Positions 51,198-59,703 of a DNA stretch of 64,000 bases are shown piece after piece. Where the stretch lies: contig NZ_CP133091.1 of assembly GCF_030908385.1 (NCBI RefSeq), positions 3,343,501-3,407,500 on the forward strand. Direction: 5' to 3'. A model generated the notes under the pieces. The model was not told the DNA's origin and did not search any database. It was given only the letters and a program-made list of their open reading frames with translations. Origin of the DNA: Mangrovimonas sp. YM274. Lineage in GTDB: Bacteria; Bacteroidota; Bacteroidia; Flavobacteriales; Flavobacteriaceae. A program made the position numbers and the translations under genes. Numbering within the stretch: the first letter of the stretch is position 1; every line of letters begins with the position of its first letter.

Positions 51198-51898
51198 GAC
51201 TTTGCTGGTATAATAGTAACACTAAACATTGGGCCTACTGCTTCTACCATAGAGCAAGCTCCATTATCGTAATGAAAAGTATTGTACTTTGTGGCTGAAA
51301 ATCGGACTTTATATACCCCTTTAGAAACAGCTTCAACAGGTACCATTTCATTTTGATTATCGCAGTAAACCTCATTGGCTCCCTTTGGCTCCTTAAAATA
51401 TAGTCCAACCAAATTCTCTTTAATATCATCCAATGATGACCGGATATTTTCTCGGTTTTCAATTGCTAAATATGAGTCATTTCCAAAGGTAATTTCCTTA
51501 TCAACCTGAACCTTGTTGTTCAAACTTCTATAAATGGACGAATAAACTAGTACACCATTCCTAAATACTGCTTTTTCCCTACCCACAATTTCAACCCCCA
51601 TAAAGAATTTTGCTTGTAGTTTACTGTCAAGGTTATAAACAACCGTTGTCCCGTTATTTTGCTTGGTAATGCTAATTTCTCCAATAAGCCTATTGTTTTT
51701 AAAAACATTGAACTCTAAGGTTTGTTTGTGATTTGAGTCATCAGATTCAGGAGACATAACCATAGCCACAAAAAACAACATTGAAAATACTGCCATTGCC
51801 ACCTTGGGTACAGACTTTAAAAAATTCTGAATTATGCCAATTATTATCATTTTAATCTTTAGTTTTCTTATGATGAACAAAATTGTTAGCGGTATCAT
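51194..51898 (-). CDS. DUF6134-like exported protein, first gene of the four-gene unit
   Basis: A 234-residue protein from ATG 51898 with an N-terminal hydrophobic stretch and a further one ending near VAMAVFSMLFFVAMVM, then a beta-rich domain (TLEFNVFKNNRLIGEISITK, NLDSKLQAKFFMGVEIVGREK, VYSSIYRSLNNKVQVD) that I associate with DUF6134; this assignment is tentative. Function unknown. An upstream TTG at 51928 overlaps a promoter box and is rejected; ATG 51850 is a shorter alternative. It overlaps the CPBP gene by four bases, so translation is coupled. Confidence 0.6.
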   Translation of the reverse strand: MIPLTILFIIRKLKIKMIIIGIIQNFLKSVPKVAMAVFSMLFFVAMVMSPESDDSNHKQTLEFNVFKNNRLIGEISITKQNNGTTVVYNLDSKLQAKFFMGVEIVGREKAVFRNGVLVYSSIYRSLNNKVQVDKEITFGNDSYLAIENRENIRSSLDDIKENLVGLYFKEPKGANEVYCDNQNEMVPVEAVSKGVYKVRFSATKYNTFHYDNGACSMVEAVGPMFSVTIIPAKS

Positions 51899-51925
51899 GA
51901 CATATGCTTTTGATTGTTGATATTT

Positions 51926-51933
51926 CAAATGTA
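51926..51933 (-). promoter_or_regulatory. Promoter -7 box of the 48741-51898 operon
   Basis: TACATTTG on the minus strand, exact TAnnTTTG; expected start near 51919, leader about 21 bases before ATG 51898. Confidence 0.58.
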
Positions 51934-52011
51934 TATCACAATAATTTTATACGTATCCAAGATACTCTAACTTGTAAAAAATTGGATGTCCAACGATAAT
52001 TTCGGACAATG

Positions 52012-53157
52012 TCAAGTGAATTTTTCGCGGTATTGCGTTGGAGTTAGTGAAGTAAACTTTTTAAAAGCCGAGTAAAAAGTTGATCTAGAATTAAAGCCAC
52101 ATTCAAGCCCTATGGCGACGATAGTATACTGGTTAAAACTTTCATCTGCTAATAATTTCTTGGATTGCTCTATCCTTAAAGTATTAATATAATCAGGAAA
52201 ACTATACCCGCTAAAGGTGTTTATCAATTTCGAAAAATGGCTAGTACTAATGTTCATCTCTTGAGCTAAAATATTCATATTTAACTGAGGATCTAGATAC
52301 CGCTGGTTATCCACAATATATTCGTTGATGGTTTGAAATTCGGCCAAATACTTTTCCATCAATTCCGGATTGGGCTCCAACAAGCTGTAGAGTTGCAACT
52401 CATCATTTCTTTTGGCAATAGAACGCCTTAAAAAAATTCGATCCTGCACTACATTGTACCTGTAAAAACCTTGATACCCTATCCAATATAAAAGTATCGA
52501 AGTACCTAACCTTAACGGATAGTAGGCCTCTTCATTACCATTAATTTTGTAAACCAGCACATAAATTCCAATAGAAATAATCCAAAGCACCATGATGAAT
52601 ACACCAAGTTTTAAAAAAATTTTAACCCAAGCTATATCATCATAAGTTAGGAAATCTTTATACTTATCTTGTTTACTAAAAACTAATGTCCATGATTTAT
52701 AGAAAATAAAAGAAGTGAAAAGTAGATTTAAAATTTCTTCACAAGAGGTATACACTAAAATAAGATGATTGTCCCTTCCTTCAACATGATAATAGACATA
52801 GCTAATCAAGCAAAGCCGTACTATAACCTCAACAGAAAATAGAATAACCGTAAATTTAATATAGCTTCTAAACTGATTTCTTACTTGTAAAAAATGTAAT
52901 AAAAAAGCATAAAATACGGGTAAAATAAACACATACCACGGCACCAACAGTTCTTTGATAAGAAAATTATTTGAAGAAAATCCATTTTCTCCAAGCCACG
53001 CCTGAAGGTTATTTAAGGAAATAAAAAAAACGGTTAAATTGAGGTACACAACAACCTTATTGAATTTTTTCTTAAAAAAAAGCGTGACTAGATTGAAAAC
53101 AAACCCCTGAATAACACCAGCGATTAACAAAAAATTGATGACAGCTATTAGATCCAT
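52012..53157 (-). CDS. Membrane-anchored AraC-family transcriptional regulator
   Basis: A 381-residue protein: the first 220 residues hold about seven hydrophobic helices (such as INFLLIAGVIQGFVFNLVTLF and YVFILPVFYAFLLHFL), followed by a cytosolic linker and a C-terminal AraC DNA-binding domain (about 280-380) with two helix-turn-helix parts: MNILAQEMNISTSHFSKLIN and IVAIGLECGFNSRSTFYSAFKK, ending in LTPTQYREKF. Membrane-sensor AraC regulators of this build are common in Bacteroidota and usually control neighbouring genes. It lies just upstream of the four-gene operon on the same strand, so it is the likely regulator of that operon. No exact promoter box found. Confidence 0.9.
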   Translation of the reverse strand: MDLIAVINFLLIAGVIQGFVFNLVTLFFKKKFNKVVVYLNLTVFFISLNNLQAWLGENGFSSNNFLIKELLVPWYVFILPVFYAFLLHFLQVRNQFRSYIKFTVILFSVEVIVRLCLISYVYYHVEGRDNHLILVYTSCEEILNLLFTSFIFYKSWTLVFSKQDKYKDFLTYDDIAWVKIFLKLGVFIMVLWIISIGIYVLVYKINGNEEAYYPLRLGTSILLYWIGYQGFYRYNVVQDRIFLRRSIAKRNDELQLYSLLEPNPELMEKYLAEFQTINEYIVDNQRYLDPQLNMNILAQEMNISTSHFSKLINTFSGYSFPDYINTLRIEQSKKLLADESFNQYTIVAIGLECGFNSRSTFYSAFKKFTSLTPTQYREKFT

Positions 53158-53300
53158 TTCAAATTACATGGTATTGAAACATTGACAATAGCCATTATTA
53201 AGTTCGTAAAGAGAGTAATTAAGATATCAATTTTTTAACAAAAAAAGTTAAACATTCTCAAATATTTGTCATTTTCACTTTTTTTACTATATTGTTAGTT

Positions 53301-53675
53301 ATGATTTACACAGACAAAGATAAATATTCAGAATTTCTAAATGACTCGGTAGATTACCTAAAACAGCATGGTTTCGAGAACATTAAAGCCGACCTTGTGG
53401 GATATGAATCCCCTAAATCTTACTCTAAAGTAGGAAGTGATATTGTAATTACCCCAGACATTGTTGCCGAAAAAGAAGGCAGAAAACATATTTTTGATAT
53501 TGGTCTTAAATCTTCAAAACCCAACCTATTAAAATCGAAGTGGTTATTTTTAAACACACTGAGCAACCTTAAATCTCACAGATTCAGACTTATTACCACC
53601 AGAGGCCATTATAAATTTACCAACGAAATGCTAGATGCCATTAATCTTAATGACAAAAAGCTGATAAAAATTTAA
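53301..53675 (+). CDS. Small cytosolic protein of unknown function
   Basis: A 124-residue protein, no signal or membrane segment. It has an N-terminal helix (SEFLNDSVDYLKQHG) and a strand-rich middle with SKVGSDIVITPDIVAEKEG and HIFDIGLKSSKPN, then helix and strand HRFRLITTRGHYKF. The D...E.K-like spacing (SDIVITP..., KHIFDIGLK) loosely recalls nuclease-like folds, but no catalytic set is convincing and no function is claimed. ATG 53301 is used; an in-frame TTG at 53292 would add three residues. It precedes rpoD by 79 bases in the same direction. Confidence 0.62.
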   Translation: MIYTDKDKYSEFLNDSVDYLKQHGFENIKADLVGYESPKSYSKVGSDIVITPDIVAEKEGRKHIFDIGLKSSKPNLLKSKWLFLNTLSNLKSHRFRLITTRGHYKFTNEMLDAINLNDKKLIKI

Positions 53676-53754
53676 TTCCTTGTAACATTTTATCGGGAAC
53701 TTACGTATAACCACTTAGCAACTTTAAATTCACGCTTTAATTAGAGGATCTTAA

Positions 53755-54618
53755 ATGAGACAACTTAAAATTACCAAGCAGGTTACCAATAGAGAAACTG
53801 CTTCATTAGACAAGTATTTGCAGGAGATAGGAAAGGTAGATTTGATTACCGCCGATGAAGAAGTAGAATTGGCTCAACGCATCAAAGCAGGTGACCAAGT
53901 AGCTTTGGAAAAATTAACAAAAGCCAATTTGCGTTTTGTGGTTTCTGTGGCAAAGCAATATCAAAACCAGGGGTTAACCCTACCCGATTTGATCAACGAA
54001 GGTAATTTAGGATTAATAAAAGCAGCCCAAAGATTTGACGAAACAAGAGGTTTCAAATTTATCTCTTATGCTGTGTGGTGGATTCGTCAATCCATTCTTC
54101 AAGCTTTGGCTGAGCAATCTAGAATTGTTCGTTTACCATTGAATAAAATTGGTTCTATCAATAAAATCAACAAAACTTTTGCTTTTTTGGAGCAAAGTCA
54201 TGAACGCCCTCCAAGTGCAGAAGAAATAGCCAAGGAATTGGACATGACCATTAATGACGTTAAAGAATCCATGAAAAATTCTGGCCGTCATGTAAGTATG
54301 GACGCGCCATTGGTTGAGGGAGAAGACTCTAATTTGTATGACGTATTGCGAAGTGGAGAATCTCCAAACCCAGATAAAGATTTATTGCACGAATCTTTAC
54401 GTACTGAAATTGAGCGTGCTTTGGAAACGCTTACACCCCGTGAAGCAGATGTCATCCGTTTATATTTTGGTTTGGGAGATCAACACCCAATGACACTTGA
54501 AGAAATAGGCGAAACTTTCGATTTAACTAGAGAAAGAGTCCGTCAAATTAAAGAAAAAGCCATTCGTAGGTTGAAACATACTTCACGAAGCAAAATATTG
54601 AAAACATATTTAGGTTAG
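53755..54618 (+). CDS. rpoD: Primary sigma factor RpoD/SigA
   Basis: A 287-residue sigma-70 factor that directs RNA polymerase to housekeeping promoters. Regions seen: 1.2 ([20 protein letters not shown]), 2 ([19 protein letters not shown] and [17 protein letters not shown]), 3 ([26 protein letters not shown]) and 4 with the helix-turn-helix [28 protein letters not shown]. The acidic region 1.1 is missing, as in the Bacteroidota primary sigma, which recognises TAnnTTTG at -7. Seventeen such boxes occur upstream of genes in this window. Complete; a hairpin terminator follows. Confidence 0.97.
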   Translation: MRQLKITKQVTNRETASLDKYLQEIGKVDLITADEEVELAQRIKAGDQVALEKLTKANLRFVVSVAKQYQNQGLTLPDLINEGNLGLIKAAQRFDETRGFKFISYAVWWIRQSILQALAEQSRIVRLPLNKIGSINKINKTFAFLEQSHERPPSAEEIAKELDMTINDVKESMKNSGRHVSMDAPLVEGEDSNLYDVLRSGESPNPDKDLLHESLRTEIERALETLTPREADVIRLYFGLGDQHPMTLEEIGETFDLTRERVRQIKEKAIRRLKHTSRSKILKTYLG

Positions 54619-54693
54619 TAATTAATGATAATTACGACTAAATTACGGTAACTAACAGTTACACATAACTGTTCGTTTTTTGATTGATGAAAG

Positions 54694-54727
54694 AACCCCC
54701 GGCTGATTACCGGGGGTTTATTTTTTT
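54694..54727 (+). terminator. Terminator after rpoD
   Basis: Stem AACCCCCGG/CCGGGGGTT with loop CTGATTA and a T-run. Confidence 0.9.
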
Positions 54728-54730
54728 GAC

Positions 54731-54738
54731 TACTTTTG
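54731..54738 (+). promoter_or_regulatory. Promoter -7 box of rpe
   Basis: TACTTTTG, exact TAnnTTTG, just after the rpoD terminator; it excludes the upstream in-frame ATG at 54684. Confidence 0.63.
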
Positions 54739-54764
54739 CAAAAACTTTTATACACGTTAAAATC

Positions 54765-55427
54765 ATGAGTTCTAAATTAATAGCACCGTCCGTTTTGGCT
54801 GCCGATTTTGCCAATCTGCAAAGAGATATCGAAATGGTAAATAGTAGTGATGCCGATTGGTTTCATATTGATATTATGGATGGTGTATTTGTTCCAAACA
54901 TTTCCTACGGAATGCCGGTTTTGGAAGCCATTACCAAACACGCTAAGAAAACCATAGATGTCCACTTAATGATTATCGACCCAGATAGATACATCAAAAC
55001 TTTCGCTGAACTAGGGGCTAATAACCTTACCGTGCACTATGAAGCTTGTACACATTTACACAGAACGCTTCAAGCCATTAAAACCGAAGGAATGAAAGCA
55101 GGTGTAGCATTGAACCCTCATACAAACGTTAATGTTTTAGAAGATACAATCAATGATATCGATTTAGTATGCATCATGAGTGTGAACCCTGGTTTTGGGG
55201 GTCAGAGCTTTATAGAAAACACTTATACAAAAGTTAAGCAGTTAAAAGACTTAATTATTCGCAAAGGTGCAGATACAAAAATTGAAATTGACGGAGGTGT
55301 CACAAGCAAAAACGCTAAAGCATTAGTTGACGCAGGAGCTGATGTATTGGTTGCCGGCAGTTTTGTTTTTAAAAGTACGACTCCCTTAGCCACAATTAAA
55401 GATCTTAAAGACTTAGCAAACGGTTAA
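54765..55427 (+). CDS. rpe: Ribulose-phosphate 3-epimerase
   Basis: A 220-residue TIM-barrel enzyme of the pentose phosphate pathway that interconverts ribulose 5-phosphate and xylulose 5-phosphate. Seen: IAPSVLAADFANL at the start, WFHIDIMDGVFVPNIS (catalytic Asp and metal ligands), HLMIIDPDRYIKTF, and MSVNPGFGGQSFI, then EIDGGVTSKNA. ATG 54765 is chosen over the earlier ATG 54684, which lies before the promoter box and inside the terminator region. Complete; no terminator seen. Confidence 0.97.
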   Translation: MSSKLIAPSVLAADFANLQRDIEMVNSSDADWFHIDIMDGVFVPNISYGMPVLEAITKHAKKTIDVHLMIIDPDRYIKTFAELGANNLTVHYEACTHLHRTLQAIKTEGMKAGVALNPHTNVNVLEDTINDIDLVCIMSVNPGFGGQSFIENTYTKVKQLKDLIIRKGADTKIEIDGGVTSKNAKALVDAGADVLVAGSFVFKSTTPLATIKDLKDLANG

Positions 55428-55566
55428 TTACATTTAAAATAATTGAGAATTTAAAAATTAAAAAGCTAATTTCATGAGACTTATTCAATTCTTCATTCTT
55501 ACAGAAGTTGATTTGGGTATTTTTACAAAGTGAAGCTATTTGTTGCTATTTTTAAAAATAAATACC

Positions 55567-55574
55567 TAACTTTA
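55567..55574 (+). promoter_or_regulatory. Near-consensus promoter box of the 55621 gene
   Basis: TAACTTTA differs from TAnnTTTG in the last base; a TTG at 55543-55545 lies 21 bases upstream as possible -33 part. The rest of the 193-base gap shows nothing. Confidence 0.4.
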
Positions 55575-55620
55575 TTCCTGCTTTTTACAGATTTTTAATA
55601 CACTAGCAAACCAGACCAGA

Positions 55621-56202
55621 ATGAAACAGTTTACCGTTATTTTATTTCTATTCATCGGAATTTTCTCTGCAAAATCCCAAATAATGAGGGGTACATCTTA
55701 CGACCATTGGGCTGTAAGTTTGGGAATCAACTTTGTTGACAACGATGGACGACGCTTTAAAAGTCCTTTTAAAACAAAAGACTGGAATACAGACTTACCC
55801 ATCATGTTTGGTGTTGAGCGCAAATGGAGTGAATTGTTTGGCACAGAATTAGCTATTTCCTTAAATAAAATTAGCGCCAGCAATCAGCAAGATTATCTTA
55901 CAATAGACCAAGACTATGTTTATTTTGCCCTAGATATTAACGGAAAATTTTTCTTTGATCATTTAATCTATGAATCCCCTTTTAATAATTGGTTTGAATC
56001 CTATGTCATTTTAGGAGTTGGCGCTCCTTTTTTCGAAAATGATAGTAATGTCACCTTAAACACTGGTTTAGGTTTCAATTTTTGGTTTGATAAACAATTT
56101 GGAGTTCGTATTCAAACGGTTGGAAAATTTGCTGCCGATACACAGCCTATTAATAGTAATCATATTCAACACTCCCTTACATTCCTATACCTTTGGTATT
56201 AG
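55621..56202 (+). CDS. Small outer-membrane beta-barrel protein, unknown function
   Basis: A 193-residue protein with signal peptide 1-19 (FIGIFSAKSQ) and a short beta-barrel pattern of about eight strands (AVSLGINFVDNDG, PIMFGVERKW, ELAISLNKISAS, VYFALDINGKFFF, GVRIQTVGKFAAD), ending in HSLTFLYLWY with an aromatic C-terminus. It resembles the N-terminal barrel of OmpA-like proteins in Bacteroidota, without the peptidoglycan-binding domain. Function unknown. Single gene with a near-consensus promoter box and a two-way terminator downstream. Confidence 0.75.
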   Translation: MKQFTVILFLFIGIFSAKSQIMRGTSYDHWAVSLGINFVDNDGRRFKSPFKTKDWNTDLPIMFGVERKWSELFGTELAISLNKISASNQQDYLTIDQDYVYFALDINGKFFFDHLIYESPFNNWFESYVILGVGAPFFENDSNVTLNTGLGFNFWFDKQFGVRIQTVGKFAADTQPINSNHIQHSLTFLYLWY

Positions 56203-56226
56203 TAAGCTCTCATAAACAAAGTAAAT

Positions 56227-56258
56227 AAAAATGCCTTCATTAAAATGAAGGCATTTTT
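56227..56258. terminator. Two-way terminator after the 55621 gene
   Basis: Arms AAAAATGCCTTCATT (56227-56241) and AATGAAGGCATTTTT (56244-56258). Can also serve the convergent Wzc gene, whose stop lies 182 bases away; the DNA between holds nothing I recognise. Confidence 0.86.
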
Positions 56259-56440
56259 ATTTAACTCTCTAGGTAAATTCATTAAGTAGTTCTCAAACAT
56301 ATCCAAGTAATCAATTGAAATTCAAATAAAATGATACAATAGGCAATCGCTAAGGCAGCCTTTAAATATTATTTACGAATCCTAATTTATTCAGCATACA
56401 TCTTAAAACAAGTCTTTTAAAAAAAAGAATCCAAAGAAAA

Positions 56441-58798
56441 TTATACTCGCGAGAAAATACGTTTGTACCAAAGTAATTTTTCATTATAGGCTTCATAACC
56501 GTAACCATACCCATAGTTATACCCGTAGCCCTTTGACTTCAATCCCCCTACACCATTAAGAACATAATTCAAGTTTTTAAGTTTTTGGTCCCGATTGAGT
56601 TCCTTTGAAAAATCTAAAATATTCTTATCGGTATAGTTAGATCTTGTTACGTATAACGTGACATCCGAGTATTGAGAAATTAATAACGTATCTGTTACCA
56701 ATAAGGTTGGAGCGGTATCAATAACAATATAATCATACCCCTTTTTCAATTCTTCCAACATAGTTTCAAATCGACCATTAACAAATAACTCTGACGGGTT
56801 TGGAGGTATAGTCCCTGCCAGCAAAACACTGAAATTTTGTCTATTTACAATCTTAGGATGAATAATCAAATCCTTATAATCCATAGTAGTATCAAACAAA
56901 TAATCGGAAAGGCCCTTATCTGTTTTCTTCAATTTTAAATTATTATGTAATTGAGGGTTCCTTAAATCTGCACCAATAAGCAGTACTTTATGATTTACAC
57001 TAGCAAAAGCCAAGGCTAAATTAGTAGCCACAAAGGTTTTCCCTTCTCCTTTAATTGTCGAAGTCACATATACTATTTTAGCTGAGCCACCCTTTTTTCC
57101 TAATGCGTAATTAACATTCGTAGTTAAGATTCTAAAGGATTCAGCCAACATACTTTTGTCATGCGCATTTAAAAATAACTTTTGATCCTCTACCAAAGGA
57201 ATCTCCCCTATCACCGGAATTTCAGGCACTTGCCTTTCTAACTGATTCTTCCCATGTATTTTGGTATCCAAATAATTCACTCCATAGATAATTCCTAGAG
57301 GAATTAACAAACCAGCCAAAATTGCCATAATGTAAATCTTATTTCTATCAGGAGAAATAGGCCCCGAAGTAGTCGCATTATCCAAAACCTTAATAGAGTC
57401 TGCTGTAATCGCGAAATTAATTGCAGCCTCCTCTCGTTTTTGAAGTAAAAACAGATATAAGGTCTCTTTTATTTTTTGCTGGCGCTCGATAGCCCTTAGC
57501 AGCGTTTCCTTCTCAGGGACACTAGCAACTAAACCCTGAGATTCAATTTTCCTACGTTTAATTTGTGATTCGGCAACCTTAAGTTGATCCAAATAATTAT
57601 TTATAGACTCATTTAAGTTGTCTTGTATTTTCTCCAGGTTTTCTTCAAGACTAATAACCCTTGGATTCCCGCTTCCTGCACTGACTATCAAATCATCCCT
57701 TTCTTGCACCAAGACATTGTAATGAACAATTAAATTATTAGCATTGGTATCCTCCAAGCCGATACTCTCTGGCAACAAATTAAATCCGTCTCCAGTATTG
57801 AGAGATTCCTTTAAAAATTCCGCTAAAGCCTTTTGGGTTTCCAAATCAAATACTGCTTGATCAGACTCTACCTTCCTCCCCATACTAAAGCCTACATCCG
57901 CTTCAATAGAAATCAAATTGTGATTCACCTTAAAATCTTCCTTTTCTTTTTCAATAGAGTCCAATTCTGTAGCTAAAAAAACAAAACGGTCATCCACAAA
58001 ATCCATGGTTCTTTTATGCACTAATTGACGATCTTGAATTCCGTCCAGATTGAATTGCTCCACCACTTTATTAATAATATCTTCCGATTTCTTTTTATTG
58101 GTTCCATTTAAACTAATCGTTAAAATATCTCCACTACTATTATGTCGCCCAATTTGTAATTGCCAAGCTAAACTCCTGGCAACACCTCCAATCGAACCAA
58201 ACCTTACTAAATAAAGGTTCCCAATATTCCTGGCCATTTCTGACTCAGACCTAGGTATAATAGAAAAAGGCAATCCATACTCCCCTGCATTAACAACATA
58301 TCCTTTTACACTAAAATCAGAATACTTTTCTTGTTCATTGCTAATCACATACCCACCTGATACAACTTCAATTGTAAAGGTCAATCCGGCCAGAGATGTC
58401 TTCGATCTTTCCACCACTCTAAATGGAGCAGGCCATAATTCGGTATCGCGAAATTTTCCAATTTGAGTATACGTAATTGTTAAATTTAAATCTTCCACAA
58501 CCTTCGTTAATAAACGCTTAGATTTAATGAGTTCCATATCATTATCTAAGTTAATAGAAGAGCGTTTAAACACGAAAGCCGATGTAGGCAATTCAAGTCC
58601 TTTTCCTTCATCCAAAACGCGTATCTTGGCGGTTGTCCTAAAAGTATCTGGCGTATATCTGGAATAAAAATAAGCCACCAAGACAGCCACAGCAATTGAA
58701 AGTAAAAACCAAGGCCAATGGCTTAGGTATTTACTTAATTCTTCTTTTAAATCAATCTTAGAATCGTTATTTGGTATTTTTGAGGTAGAATTTGTCAT
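56441..58798 (-). CDS. Wzc-type polysaccharide co-polymerase and tyrosine autokinase
   Basis: A 785-residue inner-membrane protein that controls chain length and export of surface polysaccharide. Layout: Wzz domain with membrane helices near 33-46 and 485-508, a long coiled-coil periplasmic part, and a C-terminal BY-kinase: Walker A TIKGEGKTFVATNLALAFA (about 577-595), Walker A' VLLIGADLRNP and Walker B YDYIVIDTAP (about 688). The C-terminus carries the tyrosine cluster GYGYNYGYGYGYEAY, the usual site of autophosphorylation. It forms an operon with the Wza-like gene (7-base gap), last gene of the locus in this window. Confidence 0.95.
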   Translation of the reverse strand: MTNSTSKIPNNDSKIDLKEELSKYLSHWPWFLLSIAVAVLVAYFYSRYTPDTFRTTAKIRVLDEGKGLELPTSAFVFKRSSINLDNDMELIKSKRLLTKVVEDLNLTITYTQIGKFRDTELWPAPFRVVERSKTSLAGLTFTIEVVSGGYVISNEQEKYSDFSVKGYVVNAGEYGLPFSIIPRSESEMARNIGNLYLVRFGSIGGVARSLAWQLQIGRHNSSGDILTISLNGTNKKKSEDIINKVVEQFNLDGIQDRQLVHKRTMDFVDDRFVFLATELDSIEKEKEDFKVNHNLISIEADVGFSMGRKVESDQAVFDLETQKALAEFLKESLNTGDGFNLLPESIGLEDTNANNLIVHYNVLVQERDDLIVSAGSGNPRVISLEENLEKIQDNLNESINNYLDQLKVAESQIKRRKIESQGLVASVPEKETLLRAIERQQKIKETLYLFLLQKREEAAINFAITADSIKVLDNATTSGPISPDRNKIYIMAILAGLLIPLGIIYGVNYLDTKIHGKNQLERQVPEIPVIGEIPLVEDQKLFLNAHDKSMLAESFRILTTNVNYALGKKGGSAKIVYVTSTIKGEGKTFVATNLALAFASVNHKVLLIGADLRNPQLHNNLKLKKTDKGLSDYLFDTTMDYKDLIIHPKIVNRQNFSVLLAGTIPPNPSELFVNGRFETMLEELKKGYDYIVIDTAPTLLVTDTLLISQYSDVTLYVTRSNYTDKNILDFSKELNRDQKLKNLNYVLNGVGGLKSKGYGYNYGYGYGYEAYNEKLLWYKRIFSRV

Positions 58799-58805
58799 TT
58801 AATGC

Positions 58806-59570
58806 TTATCTAGATAGTAACAATGCAAGACTTATAGAAAAGGAAACAATTCCCAACAGCGCCCCAAGATCACCAATAATTCCAGCCTTCTTGACGGCCG
58901 AATAATTTTGATCGACCACAATTACATCATTTTGTTTAATATAATAAAAAGGACTATTAAACCAATCTGTAGATGTCATGTCAATGTGGGCCACCTCGCG
59001 GATTCCAGATTCCTCCCTTATAACTACAATATCCTTCCGTTTTCCTTTGATCGTTAAATCACCTGCCATCCCCAAGGCCTGAGTAAGTGTTATGCTCTGC
59101 TCATCAAACGTATACATCCCAGGAGATTTGACTTCTCCCAACACCGTAAACTTTCCGTTTACAATACGAACGCTTACTGTAGGAGCTTTTAAATGCCCCC
59201 CTTCAACCAATAAATTAGTAATATGTTTTTCCAATTCAGTTGTCGTTTTATCACGGACATCTATATATCCTAATATAGGAAACAAAATTGTATACTCTGT
59301 TGACACGAGATAAGCATCCATATTGGCTTGATTAGAATTACCACCACTAGATTGCACTCCAACATTAGATCTTTTGTTATAAGGTTCAGCCGCAGTTGGC
59401 TCTAGAGCACTGACATTAATTTTCAATAAATCATTTACCTGAATAGTACTATTAGGGTATTCTACAGTTTTTACAACCTCATCAATATCTTGAAAATATA
59501 ATACCTGCTTTTTTGTGGAACAGGAAGTAGCAAGCAAACAAAGGATAATCCCCTTGAGGAGTAGTTTCAT
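58806..59570 (-). CDS. Wza-like polysaccharide export lipoprotein
   Basis: A 254-residue outer-membrane polysaccharide export protein. Lipobox LLATSC with C17 after a signal peptide; a Poly_export domain from about 40 (VNDLLKINVSALEP); SLBB-like part with GYIDVRDKTTTELEKHI and LGEVKSPGMYTF; a C-terminal hydrophobic helix (GDLGALLGIVSFSISLALLL, 232-251), as in the Bacteroidota form. It should form the outer-membrane pore working with Wzc. Its own promoter box lies about 59 bases upstream of the expected leader end. Start ATG 59570. Confidence 0.93.
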   Translation of the reverse strand: MKLLLKGIILCLLATSCSTKKQVLYFQDIDEVVKTVEYPNSTIQVNDLLKINVSALEPTAAEPYNKRSNVGVQSSGGNSNQANMDAYLVSTEYTILFPILGYIDVRDKTTTELEKHITNLLVEGGHLKAPTVSVRIVNGKFTVLGEVKSPGMYTFDEQSITLTQALGMAGDLTIKGKRKDIVVIREESGIREVAHIDMTSTDWFNSPFYYIKQNDVIVVDQNYSAVKKAGIIGDLGALLGIVSFSISLALLLSR

Positions 59571-59635
59571 TTAGTACTGTTTAGAATTATTAGGAAAGGT
59601 AAACATTATAGTTTATCCTTTATTCGTTTCACAAA

Positions 59636-59643
59636 CAAATATA
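59636..59643 (-). promoter_or_regulatory. Promoter -7 box of wza-wzc
   Basis: TATATTTG on the minus strand, exact TAnnTTTG; expected start near 59629, leader about 59 bases. Shows that wza-wzc can be expressed apart from the upstream locus genes. Confidence 0.58.
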
Positions 59644-59703
59644 CCTACAATTTGAATACGTACCAAACGATTGTAGAAGTCTAGATAAGGATTTAAATGT
59701 TTT

